Below are positions 1-6,490 of a stretch of DNA of 10,844 nucleotides, piece by piece. The number at the start of each line of letters is the position of its first letter. Positions within the stretch are counted from its first letter, which is position 1. The translations under genes and the position numbers were made by a program. The notes below the pieces were generated by a model that made no database searches, was not told where the DNA came from, and saw only the letters and a program-made list of their open reading frames with translations. The stretch is taken from NCBI GenBank assembly GCA_031364505.1, contig JANLWK010000431.1:1-10844 (forward strand), given 5' to 3'. Source of the DNA: JANLWK01 sp031364505 (GTDB lineage: Bacteria; Eisenbacteria; RBG-16-71-46).

Positions 1-242
1 TCGGGGGCGCGCTCGATCAGGCGCCGGGCGATTTCGCAGCGGGCGTGGCCCTCGGGGTGGGCGCCGCGGAGGATGCGCAGCACGTTGTACTGGCCGCGCG
101 TCACGCCGTGCTTCTCGCAGACCTGCTCGACCGCATCGATCACGGAGCCGGCGGCCATCATCAGGCCGAGCAACGCCTCGTGGTGCCTGCTTTCGAACGT
201 GGTCTGCCCGAGCCTGCGACGAAGCGTGTCTCCCATGCTCAT
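1..242 (-). CDS. MarR-family transcriptional regulator (N-terminal part, cut by window edge)
   Basis: The 80 visible residues begin MSMGDTLRRRLGQTTFES and continue with a helical dimerisation segment, then a winged-helix opening (GVTRGQYNVLRILRGAHPEG, residues about 47-66) and HARCEIARRLIERAPD, which matches the recognition-helix region of MarR proteins. The rest of the wing and the C-terminal helix lie beyond the left edge. MarR proteins are dimeric repressors or activators that bind palindromes and often respond to phenolics, oxidants or drugs; the ligand here is unknown. The ATG at 242 is chosen because it precedes the helical start; an in-frame ATG at 236 is equally possible, and neither has a clear ribosome binding site. 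The gene is divergent from the membrane protein at 348, and a palindrome overlaps its putative -10 region, which suggests autoregulation. Confidence 0.85.
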   Translation of the reverse strand, partial: MSMGDTLRRRLGQTTFESRHHEALLGLMMAAGSVIDAVEQVCEKHGVTRGQYNVLRILRGAHPEGHARCEIARRLIERAP

Positions 243-264
243 TGGGATGCCAGAAGCGGAATGG

Positions 265-279
265 TGTTGCAACATTATT
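265..279 (-). promoter_or_regulatory. Possible MarR operator overlapping a -10-like element
   Basis: TGTTGCAACA at 265-274 is a perfect 10-bp palindrome. On the minus strand it directly follows AATAAT (279-274), which resembles a -10 hexamer and would place the transcript start near 267, about 25 nt before the ATG at 242. A convincing -35 is not visible. MarR dimers usually bind palindromes of about this kind that overlap their own promoters, so this is a reasonable autoregulatory site. Both the operator role and the promoter are inferences. Confidence 0.4.
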
Positions 280-291
280 CTTCTGGCGTCA

Positions 292-311
292 CCTCCCGTT
301 CGCCTCCCGTT
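292..311. repeat. Short tandem repeat, two copies with 11-bp period
   Basis: CCTCCCGTT occurs at 292-300 and again at 303-311, in the intergenic region between the divergent MarR and GT-C genes. The period of about one helical turn could suit a regulator, but two copies of a 9-mer in GC-rich DNA is weak evidence. Confidence 0.3.
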
Positions 312-347
312 TTGATCCGGCGGGGTCGACCGTTAGGCTCCCCCGTC

Positions 348-2075
348 GTGCGGGGAACAGGGACGTTCTATGCGCAGCTCTTGCTCGCGCTGGTGCTCGC
401 GGTCGCCGGGACCTGGGCCTGGATCGGCCACGGGCGGGCGCGTGATCTCGGGCGCGGCTCGGACGTGCTCGGCTACGACGCGGCCCAGTACGCGGTAGCC
501 GCCCGCCAGCTCGCCGAGACGGGCATTGCCGCCACGCCGTTCGCGCTGCCGGTCGAGCTGACCCGCCACGCCAAGCCACCGTGGCCGCTGGCGCTCGTCC
601 AGCCGGGCCTGCTGGTCGGCGAGGCGCTGATCTTCCGCGTCTCGGGCCACCTGCCGCCGGCGCGCCTCGGCTGGCTCGTGCTGATCATCCCGTTCGCGTG
701 CTACCTCGGCGCGGCGCTCACGCTCGCCGTGGGCGCCTTCGCGCTGCTGTCGCGTTATCCCACGCTCGGCGGGAGCGTCCGCTGGCTCGCGGCATTCGTC
801 GTGGGCCTGGGGTTCCTGCTCGATCCCGAGGCCAAGCACTACGCGACCGGCGGCTTCACCGAGCTGCCGTTCACGGCGGGCCTCGCGGCGGCGATCGTGT
901 GGCTTGCCGGCCCGCGCGCCCCGCGGCCGTTCCGCTTCGGCCTGCTGCTCGGCTGCGTGGGCCTGTTCCGCGGGAACATGCTGTGGCTCGCGCCCGTTCT
1001 CGCGGTGGCGCTCGCGGCGCGCTACTCCGAAGCCCGGCCACGCGTGTTCGCGCGCGTGCTCGCGGGCTACGCGCTCGTGCTCGCGCCGTGGTGGATCTAC
1101 AAGTGGGCCGCGTTCGGCAATCCGGCGTGGGACCTCGCGGCCCTGTCGTTATGGGACGGAGTCGGCGGGCGATCGTGGTTCGCGCTCAATCACCTGCCGT
1201 CGATGCCCGACGTGCCGCACGGCATGGCGGCAGTGCTGGCCATCGCGACGAAGTTCGCGCGCAACCTGCCGGCGATCGCGCTCGAGCTGGCATCGGGTCC
1301 GCGCACGCTGTGGATCGCCGGGCTCGCGATCACGCTGCTGCCGGCGGCGCGCCCGCGTACAGTCGGCCCACCGCACGACGCCGATGCCGAGGAGCGCGCG
1401 GCCGACGCGACGGCGGCGCTGGCCGCAAAGGTGATCCTCGTGCTGCTCGCGATCACACTGTTCGTCACCACGATCTCGGTGCCGCTGCTGCGCTACCTGA
1501 TGCCGCTCCGGCTCATCGCCGAGGCGGCGGGGCTGCTCGCGGTGTGGGGCTACCTGTGGCGCCTGCCCGATGCATGGGCGCCGCCCGCACTGCGCCGCGC
1601 GATGTGCGTCGCGATCGCGCTACTGGCGCTCGGCTGGGGGCTGTGGAAGTCGGCACTCGGGATCGCCGAGGCCACCGCGGCCGCGGACCAGCGCGGCGTG
1701 CCGTCGTCGCAAGCGATGGCCGAACTCGCCGCCCAGCTCGACCGCGACGTGCCGCGCGGCGAGCCGGTGATGAGCAACCTGGGCCCGGTGCTCGCGTGGT
1801 ATTCGCGGCGGCCGGTCGTTCACCTGGCGCTCACACCCGCCGACATTGAGTCGTGCCGCGAGCGGCTCGACACGCGCCGGGTCGTGCTCGTGTTCCGCGA
1901 GTCGGCGCGCGCGTGGGCGGGCTGGGACGAACTGCTCGCGCACCTGGAGGACGCCCCGCATCACGTCGAGTGGAACGTCTCGCGCGTGCGGCGCACGGAC
2001 CTGACCGGCGGATTCTCGGTGGTGTGGCTGGACCTGGGCCCGCTGCGCGCACCGATGGCGCGGCGGGTTCGCTAG
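348..2075 (+). CDS. GT-C-like polytopic membrane protein (ArnT/PMT-type glycosyltransferase-like)
   Basis: This 575-residue protein has a first membrane helix at about 8-27 (FYAQLLLALVLAVAGTWAW), then an extracytoplasmic loop with SDVLGYDAAQYAVAARQLAETG (38-59). That loop resembles the first loop of GT-C lipid-linked sugar transferases, with D44 a candidate catalytic or metal residue. About eight to ten further hydrophobic segments follow (for example 109-135, 145-159, 176-187, 211-225, 236-250, 362-380, 388-404, 417-432). TELPFTAG (171-178) resembles the second GT-C loop. The C-terminal 120 residues are soluble. GT-C enzymes move sugars from polyprenyl phosphates to acceptors outside the membrane; no substrate can be named. 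The GTG at 348 is preferred because the first helix follows at once and an AGG lies 10 nt upstream. An in-frame ATG at 261 would run through the MarR operator. The gene is divergent from the regulator. Confidence 0.7.
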   Translation: MRGTGTFYAQLLLALVLAVAGTWAWIGHGRARDLGRGSDVLGYDAAQYAVAARQLAETGIAATPFALPVELTRHAKPPWPLALVQPGLLVGEALIFRVSGHLPPARLGWLVLIIPFACYLGAALTLAVGAFALLSRYPTLGGSVRWLAAFVVGLGFLLDPEAKHYATGGFTELPFTAGLAAAIVWLAGPRAPRPFRFGLLLGCVGLFRGNMLWLAPVLAVALAARYSEARPRVFARVLAGYALVLAPWWIYKWAAFGNPAWDLAALSLWDGVGGRSWFALNHLPSMPDVPHGMAAVLAIATKFARNLPAIALELASGPRTLWIAGLAITLLPAARPRTVGPPHDADAEERAADATAALAAKVILVLLAITLFVTTISVPLLRYLMPLRLIAEAAGLLAVWGYLWRLPDAWAPPALRRAMCVAIALLALGWGLWKSALGIAEATAAADQRGVPSSQAMAELAAQLDRDVPRGEPVMSNLGPVLAWYSRRPVVHLALTPADIESCRERLDTRRVVLVFRESARAWAGWDELLAHLEDAPHHVEWNVSRVRRTDLTGGFSVVWLDLGPLRAPMARRVR

Positions 2076-2097
2076 CACTCGGCCGCCGGCCGGAATC

Positions 2098-2117
2098 AGG
2101 TGTCTGCGCAGACACCT
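2098..2117. repeat. Perfect 20-bp palindrome (first of a tandem pair)
   Basis: AGGTGTCTGC is followed directly by its reverse complement. The element lies 22 bp after the GT-C stop and ends 87 bp before the stop of the convergent small secreted gene. It could fold into a hairpin in either transcript. No T-tract follows it closely, so if it terminates transcription it is not a classic intrinsic terminator. Alternatives are a REP-like element or a protein-binding site. Confidence 0.6.
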
Positions 2118-2119
2118 CG

Positions 2120-2137
2120 ACTGTCCTTGAGGACAGT
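2120..2137. terminator. Second palindrome, candidate terminator of the GT-C gene
   Basis: ACTGTCC (2120-2126) and GGACAGT (2131-2137) are complementary around TTGA and are followed on the plus strand by TTTCGTT. This is a short stem with a weak U-tract, placed about 45 bp after the GT-C stop between convergent genes, so termination is plausible. Its inner TGTC and GACA arms match those of the neighbouring palindrome, so it may instead belong to a two-part repeat or binding site. Confidence 0.4.
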
Positions 2138-2204
2138 TTCGTTGCGCGGGGTTAAACACGCGGTGCAGCGGCGGGTGGCCGCGCGCACGGCCCGGCCGGT
2201 GAAA

Positions 2205-2627
2205 CTAGCTGCCGAAGCGCTCCATCTTTCGCGGAGCGGGCGTCCAGTCGATCGCGAGGAACAGCGCGCTGTTCGACTGGAACACGAACGCCGAGGGGAA
2301 CACGGGGTCGTGGTGCTGGTGCTTCCCCGGCGGCGGAACGCTCTTCGGTGGGTCCGCGGCGATCGCCTCGGCCGCCGTCATGCCCTCATCGAGGGCCGCG
2401 CGAATCGACCCCACGGCGTTACCAGCGCTGCGGCTGCGCCCTGGGTGTGCCTCCGCGGGCGCGGCAATTGGGGTGGCGCCGTCGCTGACGCCTGCACGGC
2501 TTTCACGCGCCGGGGCGCACATCGAAGTACGCGCGTGGGGAGCCGCGGGGAGCGCGGCCCGAGCCATGGTCGGGAGTGCGAGCGCGAGCAGAACGGCGCC
2601 AGGCCTGATGAAACGAGTGCGGTGCAC
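2205..2627 (-). CDS. Small secreted protein of unknown function
   Basis: This 140-residue protein has a convincing signal peptide: a basic start (MHRTRFIRPG), a hydrophobic core (AVLLALALPTMA) and probable cleavage after ARA (residue 24). The middle (about 25-75) is Ala/Pro/Arg-rich and low in complexity. The C-terminal part has GKHQHHDPVFPSAFVFQSNS and LFLAIDWTPAPRKMERFGS, which look structured and could be the conserved core; the HQHH cluster might bind metal. I do not recognise the family. The GTG at 2627 is chosen because GGAGA lies at 2636-2640, 8 nt upstream, and the signal peptide starts there; an ATG ten codons earlier (2657) follows a pyrimidine-rich stretch with no ribosome binding site. 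The gene lies downstream of the sugar dehydrogenase on the same strand, but a strong hairpin separates them. It is convergent with the GT-C gene. Confidence 0.6.
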   Translation of the reverse strand: MHRTRFIRPGAVLLALALPTMARAALPAAPHARTSMCAPARESRAGVSDGATPIAAPAEAHPGRSRSAGNAVGSIRAALDEGMTAAEAIAADPPKSVPPPGKHQHHDPVFPSAFVFQSNSALFLAIDWTPAPRKMERFGS

Positions 2628-2635
2628 GAGTTGAA

Positions 2636-2640
2636 TCTCC
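2636..2640 (-). promoter_or_regulatory. Ribosome binding site that decides the GTG start at 2627
   Basis: GGAGA on the minus strand lies 8 nt before the GTG at 2627. The competing ATG at 2657 has TTTCTCCCCCTTCA in front of it, which cannot pair with the 16S rRNA tail. Confidence 0.6.
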
Positions 2641-2792
2641 GCGCGCGCGTCGTTCATTGAAGGGGGAGAAACGACGCTTCATGCGCACCTCAATGTTCCC
2701 AAGCCGGAGCGTGGGGAAGCAAGGGCCAATCGCTGTTAAGTCACGCGTTCGTAGTGGTTTTTCCGTGGGTGAAACCACCCATCCACAGCGAA

Positions 2793-2816
2793 GCGGCCAC
2801 CCGATGGGGTGGCCGC
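2793..2816 (-). terminator. Strong hairpin downstream of the sugar dehydrogenase gene
   Basis: GCGGCCACCC (2793-2802) pairs perfectly with GGGTGGCCGC (2807-2816) around a 4-nt loop, about 40 bp past the stop of the dehydrogenase gene. The minus strand continues TTCGCTGTGG, so there is only a token U-tract. A second small inverted repeat, GGGTG/CACCC (2767-2780), follows. In GC-rich genomes such U-poor hairpins are common after genes. The termination role is inferred from position and stem strength. Confidence 0.6.
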
Positions 2817-2854
2817 GAGGCTGAAGCGGCGCCTGGATCAGGCGTCGTTTCGAA

Positions 2855-5800
2855 CTAGTGGATCAGCGCGATTCGGCGCGAGAACGTCGCGCCATGCGTC
2901 CGCACGCGGGCGAGATACACGCCCGGGTGCGCGCGGCTGCCGTCACGCAGGAGGCCCGGCCAGGACAGCGTCCAGCGGCCGGGGGCGCGCGCCGAATGCT
3001 GGCTCCAGACGATGCGGCCCTGGATGTCGATGACGTCGAACTCGACCCGCGACGACGTGGGCAGCTCGAGCGACAGCGACACGATGCGGCGCGCGGGATT
3101 CGGGAACGGCGTCGACAGCGCGAGCCGGAGCGACGCCGGGGACGCGTCCAGCGTGCCCGGCGTGAGCACCTGGACGGGCACCATGACGGCATTGTTCGAC
3201 TCGACCGGCTCGGTCACGCCGCCGAGGGAGTCGGCGACGATGCGCAGCGTGTGCATGCCCGGAGTGGGCACCACCGGCAGCACGGTGCTCACGACGACGC
3301 TGTCGTGTGCCGCGACGGCCGTGTCGCCCGAGGCGAGCGTGGTGCCGTCTTCGAGCACGACGTGCCAGTTCGAGATCGGCGCGGGCATCGAGCCGAGATT
3401 GCGCAGCACGAACGAGTACGGCGTCGGTGCGTCGCCGTAGAGCGTGTTCTGGGCGCTCGCGAGGCTCGCCGGCTGGAGATCGATGTTCGGGAACAATTCG
3501 ACGACCGAGGTGTCACGCAGCCCGCCGTTGTCGGTGACGATGAGCAGGCAGTCGAGGTGGATGCCGGTGCCGTCGTCGTGGTTCTGGGCGATGAACGATC
3601 CCGACGGGCCGTTGATCACGATGCTCGACGGATGGACGTGCGTGTTGTGGTGCATGTCGATCTGCCAGCGGTACGTGAGCGACGACGACGTCTGCTGGGC
3701 GTCACTCGCCACGCCCACGAGTGCGATCGTGTCGCCGACGGTGTAGAACGTGCCGTCGCCCGGCGACAGGATCTCGCACGACGGTGCCGTGTTCGTGGCC
3801 CAGATCACGTCGCCGCCGCCGTAGTCGTCGTAGTGGTTGGCGCCCGTGCCCGAGAGGATGAAGCCGATCCGCCCGCCGAGCGTCGCGTACGGCCACGCGG
3901 CGATCGACGCGGTGCCGACGGTGAGGCCGTTCACGAATACGGTGACCTGGCCGAGCGAGTCGGCGCGCGCGCCGAGCTGGTCGCCGTCGTCGAGCAAGGC
4001 GGGAATCGCGCTGCCGTGGTTCGTCCATCCGCTGCCCGGCAGGTACGTCGCCACGCGGATGCTCGACTGGGTCGCGTCGTATCGCACTTCGATGTAGCCG
4101 GCGGACCAGATCTGGCCCTGCACCTTGAGCATCAGATTGTTCTCGGTGCCGTTCGCGACGACATCCCGGAACGTCAGGAAGGCCTCCTGGTTCGGGCCGA
4201 ACACGCCGCCGTCCCACACCGCGGAGCTGTAGGGGTCGGTCATCATCAGGCCCGCCGCGTCGACGACCAGGCCCTGCGTCTCGGCGATCCACGAGCCGCC
4301 GAGCGGGCCATTGGGGCGGGTGAAGTCGTCGAGCACCGGCGTCGTCGGGAACGTCTGCACCGAGTCGGTGACGGTGACCACCAGCGTGTCGCGGCCGATA
4401 CCGCCACGGTTGTCGTCGGCGGTGAGAATGGCGCGGTAGACACCCGGGCTCGTGTACGTGTGCGCCGGGTTCGCCGACGTGGACCCGAAGCCGTCGCCGA
4501 AGCTCCAGCCGAGCGCCAGCGGATCGTTGTCCTGGTCGGACGTGCCGGCACTCGAGAAGTTCACCGGCAGCGGCACGACGCCCTTGGACGGCGTGCACGA
4601 CGCGACGGCGACCGGGCGGTGGTTGTTGGGATCGCCGGTGAAGCGGATGCGGCGGATTTCGTTCGTGTAGATCGAGATGTAGAACAGGTCGCCATTGATC
4701 GGGTGCGCCGACATGTCGACGGGGCCCTCGACGCCGGTGGCGAAGTCCTGGACGCTGCTCCACGCGTCGGTCGTCGGATCGACGGCCACGGTGCGGATCC
4801 AGTTCTGGCCGAAGTCCGAGAAGAACAACCGCTGGCGGTACTCGACCGGATACTGTGTGCCCATGTAGAACGCGCCCGACACCGAGCAGTTGCCGACGAG
4901 GCCGTTCGGGACACTCAGGTCCTGCCACTGGTGGTGCCAGGTGAGATCCGGGTCGCGGCGCGGCGAGGGATTGTGCGCGGTCTCGATCGAATCGCAGCCG
5001 CAATGACTCGGCGTCGCGGACGGATAGTTCGCCTGGGGCTTGTTGCCCTCTTCGCACGGCCAGCCGAAGTTGAGTCCGGGTGACTTCACGATGTTCAACT
5101 CTTCGTAGCTGTTCCACCCGACGTCGCCGACGAACAGCGTTCCGGGATCGCCGTCCGACGGATTCGTCGAGCCGCTGCCGGGACGCACGGTGTAGCGATA
5201 CGGATTGCGCAGGCCGTAGGCCCACACGCGCGACTGCACCGAGGCCGGGTCGCCGTTCCAGAACGGATTGCTCGGCAGGCCGTGCCCGTTCGCGGGGTCG
5301 ATGCGCAGCACCTTGCCGCCGAGGCTGCCGATCCACTGCGAGCGGAACGCGCCGATGTCCTCGGCAGGGTTCGTGCGACCGGCGCCGAACAGGGTCGGGT
5401 GCTGGCCGCCCTGGTCGACGCCGGTGAACGCGGAGCCCTCGCCCATCGAGGCGAACAGCGTGCCGTCCTCACCCCAGCGCAGCCCGCCGACCGTGTGCGA
5501 CGGCGAGCCCGACGCGGGCCCGTGCGTCCAGTCGACGCCCAGCAGGATCGCGCGCGAGGCCGCGTCGACATGCGCGGAGTCGGAGAAGCTCACGCGGTAG
5601 CGCGTCAGGCGGCCGAAGGCGGGGACATCGGTGTCCACGCCGTTCGAATCGGGATCCACCGTGTAGAGCAGGTAGATGTAGTGGTTGACGAAGTAGTGCG
5701 GATCGACGGCGAGCCCCAGCAGGCCGCGATCGTCGATGTCGAGCACCTCGTTCTCGCCCTGCCACAGCGGCGTGGGCGAGGCGACGCCGTTCTGCACCTC

Positions 5801-6034
5801 GATCACGCGGCCGCGTTTCTCGGCCACGAGCATGCGGCCGTCAGGCAGGAAGGCGAACGCCGTGGGCGTGTCGAAGTTCGACCCCGGCACCGCGTTCTCG
5901 ACCGCGAACCCGTCCGGCGCCGTCACGGCGCTCGCAACCGCCGGCAGCGCAAGTGCCAGGGCCAGCAGCGCCGCGCACGCGGCGAATCGCCGGCGCGCGA
6001 AGCGGGTCGTTCGGGTGATGCGGGAGCGGATCAT
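2855..6034 (-). CDS. Secreted PQQ-dependent sugar dehydrogenase-like protein, multidomain, with FlgD/T9SS-like C-terminus
   Basis: The protein has 1059 residues. Residues 1-36 form a Sec signal peptide (arginine-rich start, core AALLALALALP, cleavage near ASA). Residues 40-466 are a glucose/sorbosone-dehydrogenase beta-propeller: GLLGLAVDPHYFVNHYIYLLYT (104-125), SHTVGGLRWGEDG (179-191, with H180 where the family has its catalytic base), LGGKVLRIDP (238-247), YGLRNPYRY (273-281) and LNFGWPCEEG (321-330). A PKD domain follows (about 472-556, with GWSFGDG and HTYTSPGVY), then a LamG-like domain (565-745), an Ig-like domain (749-850), a CARDB-like domain (850-955) and a FlgD/type-IX-sorting-like tail (970-1059: FPNPARR, DIQGRIVW, PGVYLARV). 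Family members oxidise aldoses with PQQ; substrate and electron acceptor are unknown here. The ATG at 6034 fits the signal peptide; an ATG at 6061 is in frame. The protein probably acts in the periplasm or at the cell surface. Confidence 0.88.
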   Translation of the reverse strand: MIRSRITRTTRFARRRFAACAALLALALALPAVASAVTAPDGFAVENAVPGSNFDTPTAFAFLPDGRMLVAEKRGRVIEVQNGVASPTPLWQGENEVLDIDDRGLLGLAVDPHYFVNHYIYLLYTVDPDSNGVDTDVPAFGRLTRYRVSFSDSAHVDAASRAILLGVDWTHGPASGSPSHTVGGLRWGEDGTLFASMGEGSAFTGVDQGGQHPTLFGAGRTNPAEDIGAFRSQWIGSLGGKVLRIDPANGHGLPSNPFWNGDPASVQSRVWAYGLRNPYRYTVRPGSGSTNPSDGDPGTLFVGDVGWNSYEELNIVKSPGLNFGWPCEEGNKPQANYPSATPSHCGCDSIETAHNPSPRRDPDLTWHHQWQDLSVPNGLVGNCSVSGAFYMGTQYPVEYRQRLFFSDFGQNWIRTVAVDPTTDAWSSVQDFATGVEGPVDMSAHPINGDLFYISIYTNEIRRIRFTGDPNNHRPVAVASCTPSKGVVPLPVNFSSAGTSDQDNDPLALGWSFGDGFGSTSANPAHTYTSPGVYRAILTADDNRGGIGRDTLVVTVTDSVQTFPTTPVLDDFTRPNGPLGGSWIAETQGLVVDAAGLMMTDPYSSAVWDGGVFGPNQEAFLTFRDVVANGTENNLMLKVQGQIWSAGYIEVRYDATQSSIRVATYLPGSGWTNHGSAIPALLDDGDQLGARADSLGQVTVFVNGLTVGTASIAAWPYATLGGRIGFILSGTGANHYDDYGGGDVIWATNTAPSCEILSPGDGTFYTVGDTIALVGVASDAQQTSSSLTYRWQIDMHHNTHVHPSSIVINGPSGSFIAQNHDDGTGIHLDCLLIVTDNGGLRDTSVVELFPNIDLQPASLASAQNTLYGDAPTPYSFVLRNLGSMPAPISNWHVVLEDGTTLASGDTAVAAHDSVVVSTVLPVVPTPGMHTLRIVADSLGGVTEPVESNNAVMVPVQVLTPGTLDASPASLRLALSTPFPNPARRIVSLSLELPTSSRVEFDVIDIQGRIVWSQHSARAPGRWTLSWPGLLRDGSRAHPGVYLARVRTHGATFSRRIALIH

Positions 6035-6131
6035 TGAAGCTGACACCGTCGTAGAGGTCATCTCACCCAGTTGGATGGCCCGCGGGGCGAGAGTGCCGCG
6101 CGGATACAGCATGGAAACTCGCAATCGCGAT

Positions 6132-6162
6132 GCCATGGTTCGGGCGTCCGTCGAACCACGGC
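6132..6162 (-). other. Hairpin in the leader upstream of the sugar dehydrogenase gene
   Basis: TGGTTCG (6136-6142) pairs with CGAACCA (6152-6158). The stem extends past one A-C mismatch through GCC/GGC (6132-6134 with 6160-6162), giving ten pairs around a 9-nt loop. It lies about 100 bp upstream of the ATG at 6034. A regulatory RNA role is only inferred. It matches no riboswitch class I recognise. Confidence 0.3.
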
Positions 6163-6413
6163 TAACACGCTGGCCAGCATGGCAATCGACCTCCGCGGCG
6201 AGGTCGGCGAAACGCATGCTGTCGTACAGCGGCCGGGAAGGGGTTGCATTCACCCAATGACGCGGCGAATTGCCCAACCGGGGGCGGTCGGGTGAAGGGG
6301 TACTGCGTCGTGCGGGCAACTGATCGGGAATCCATTCCACCCGAGAACTCTAGTCAACGCGGAGGCTCCACGTCGCCCCCGCGGCGTGAAAATCACAAAC
6401 TCCGATCATGCCG

Positions 6414-6443
6414 TTGACCCCCTCCCCACCACGGACCTACGCT
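6414..6443 (+). promoter_or_regulatory. Candidate housekeeping promoter of the outer-membrane barrel gene
   Basis: TTGACC (6414-6419) matches five of six -35 consensus positions. TACGCT (6438-6443) follows after 18 bp and keeps the three most conserved -10 positions (T, A and final T). The transcript would start near 6450 and give a leader of about 40 nt that contains the AAGGAGGT ribosome binding site. The position upstream of a well-marked gene supports it. Confidence 0.5.
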
Positions 6444-6477
6444 TCGCCGCGCGTCGTGGATTTGCCCACGGCGCTCG

Positions 6478-6485
6478 AAGGAGGT
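6478..6485 (+). promoter_or_regulatory. Ribosome binding site fixing the barrel gene start
   Basis: AAGGAGGT is a full match to the anti-Shine-Dalgarno complement and ends 5 nt before the ATG at 6491. It rules out the longer in-frame reading that begins at 6386 and indicates strong translation. Confidence 0.85.
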
Positions 6486-6490
6486 GGCCG

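Larger units (their letters stand above)
6035..6490. other. Noncoding region between divergent genes (dehydrogenase and outer-membrane barrel)
   Basis: About 450 bp hold no reading frame with a family match. The open frame that continues upstream of the dehydrogenase start reads as non-protein sequence. Visible elements are a hairpin at 6132-6162, a 7-bp inverted repeat TTCACCC/GGGTGAA (6249-6255 with 6290-6296) enclosing a smaller GCCC/GGGC stem, a weak minus-strand promoter-like TTGACT at 6357-6352, and a better plus-strand promoter at 6414-6443 for the barrel gene. The dehydrogenase may therefore have a long structured leader. Confidence 0.5.

Noticed and set aside
45..347. Upstream extension of the GT-C gene reading frame
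   Set aside because: It runs antisense through the MarR gene and across the palindrome, and it has no membrane-protein character; the first helix begins right after the GTG at 348.
581..1849. A 422-codon plus-strand frame inside the GT-C gene
   Set aside because: It is an Arg/Ala/Gly-rich frame shadow of the membrane protein, which has better hydrophobic periodicity and motifs.
2121..2136. LexA-like SOS box (CTGT-N8-ACAG)
   Set aside because: The spacing fits the E. coli box, but the centre is not AT-rich and the site lies between two convergent gene ends, where it would control no start.
2758..2762. T-run as part of a plus-strand intrinsic terminator
   Set aside because: No adequate stem lies directly upstream on the plus strand, and no plus-strand gene ends nearby.
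2858..5083. A 741-codon open frame on the plus strand, with other long frames opposite the dehydrogenase gene
   Set aside because: The translation is dominated by Arg, Ala, Val, His and Asp, as expected for a GC-rich antisense shadow. The minus strand carries a clear multidomain protein.
6035..6340. N-terminal extension of the dehydrogenase to 6340
   Set aside because: The signal peptide begins at 6034, and the extra 102 residues would place it internally and look noncoding.
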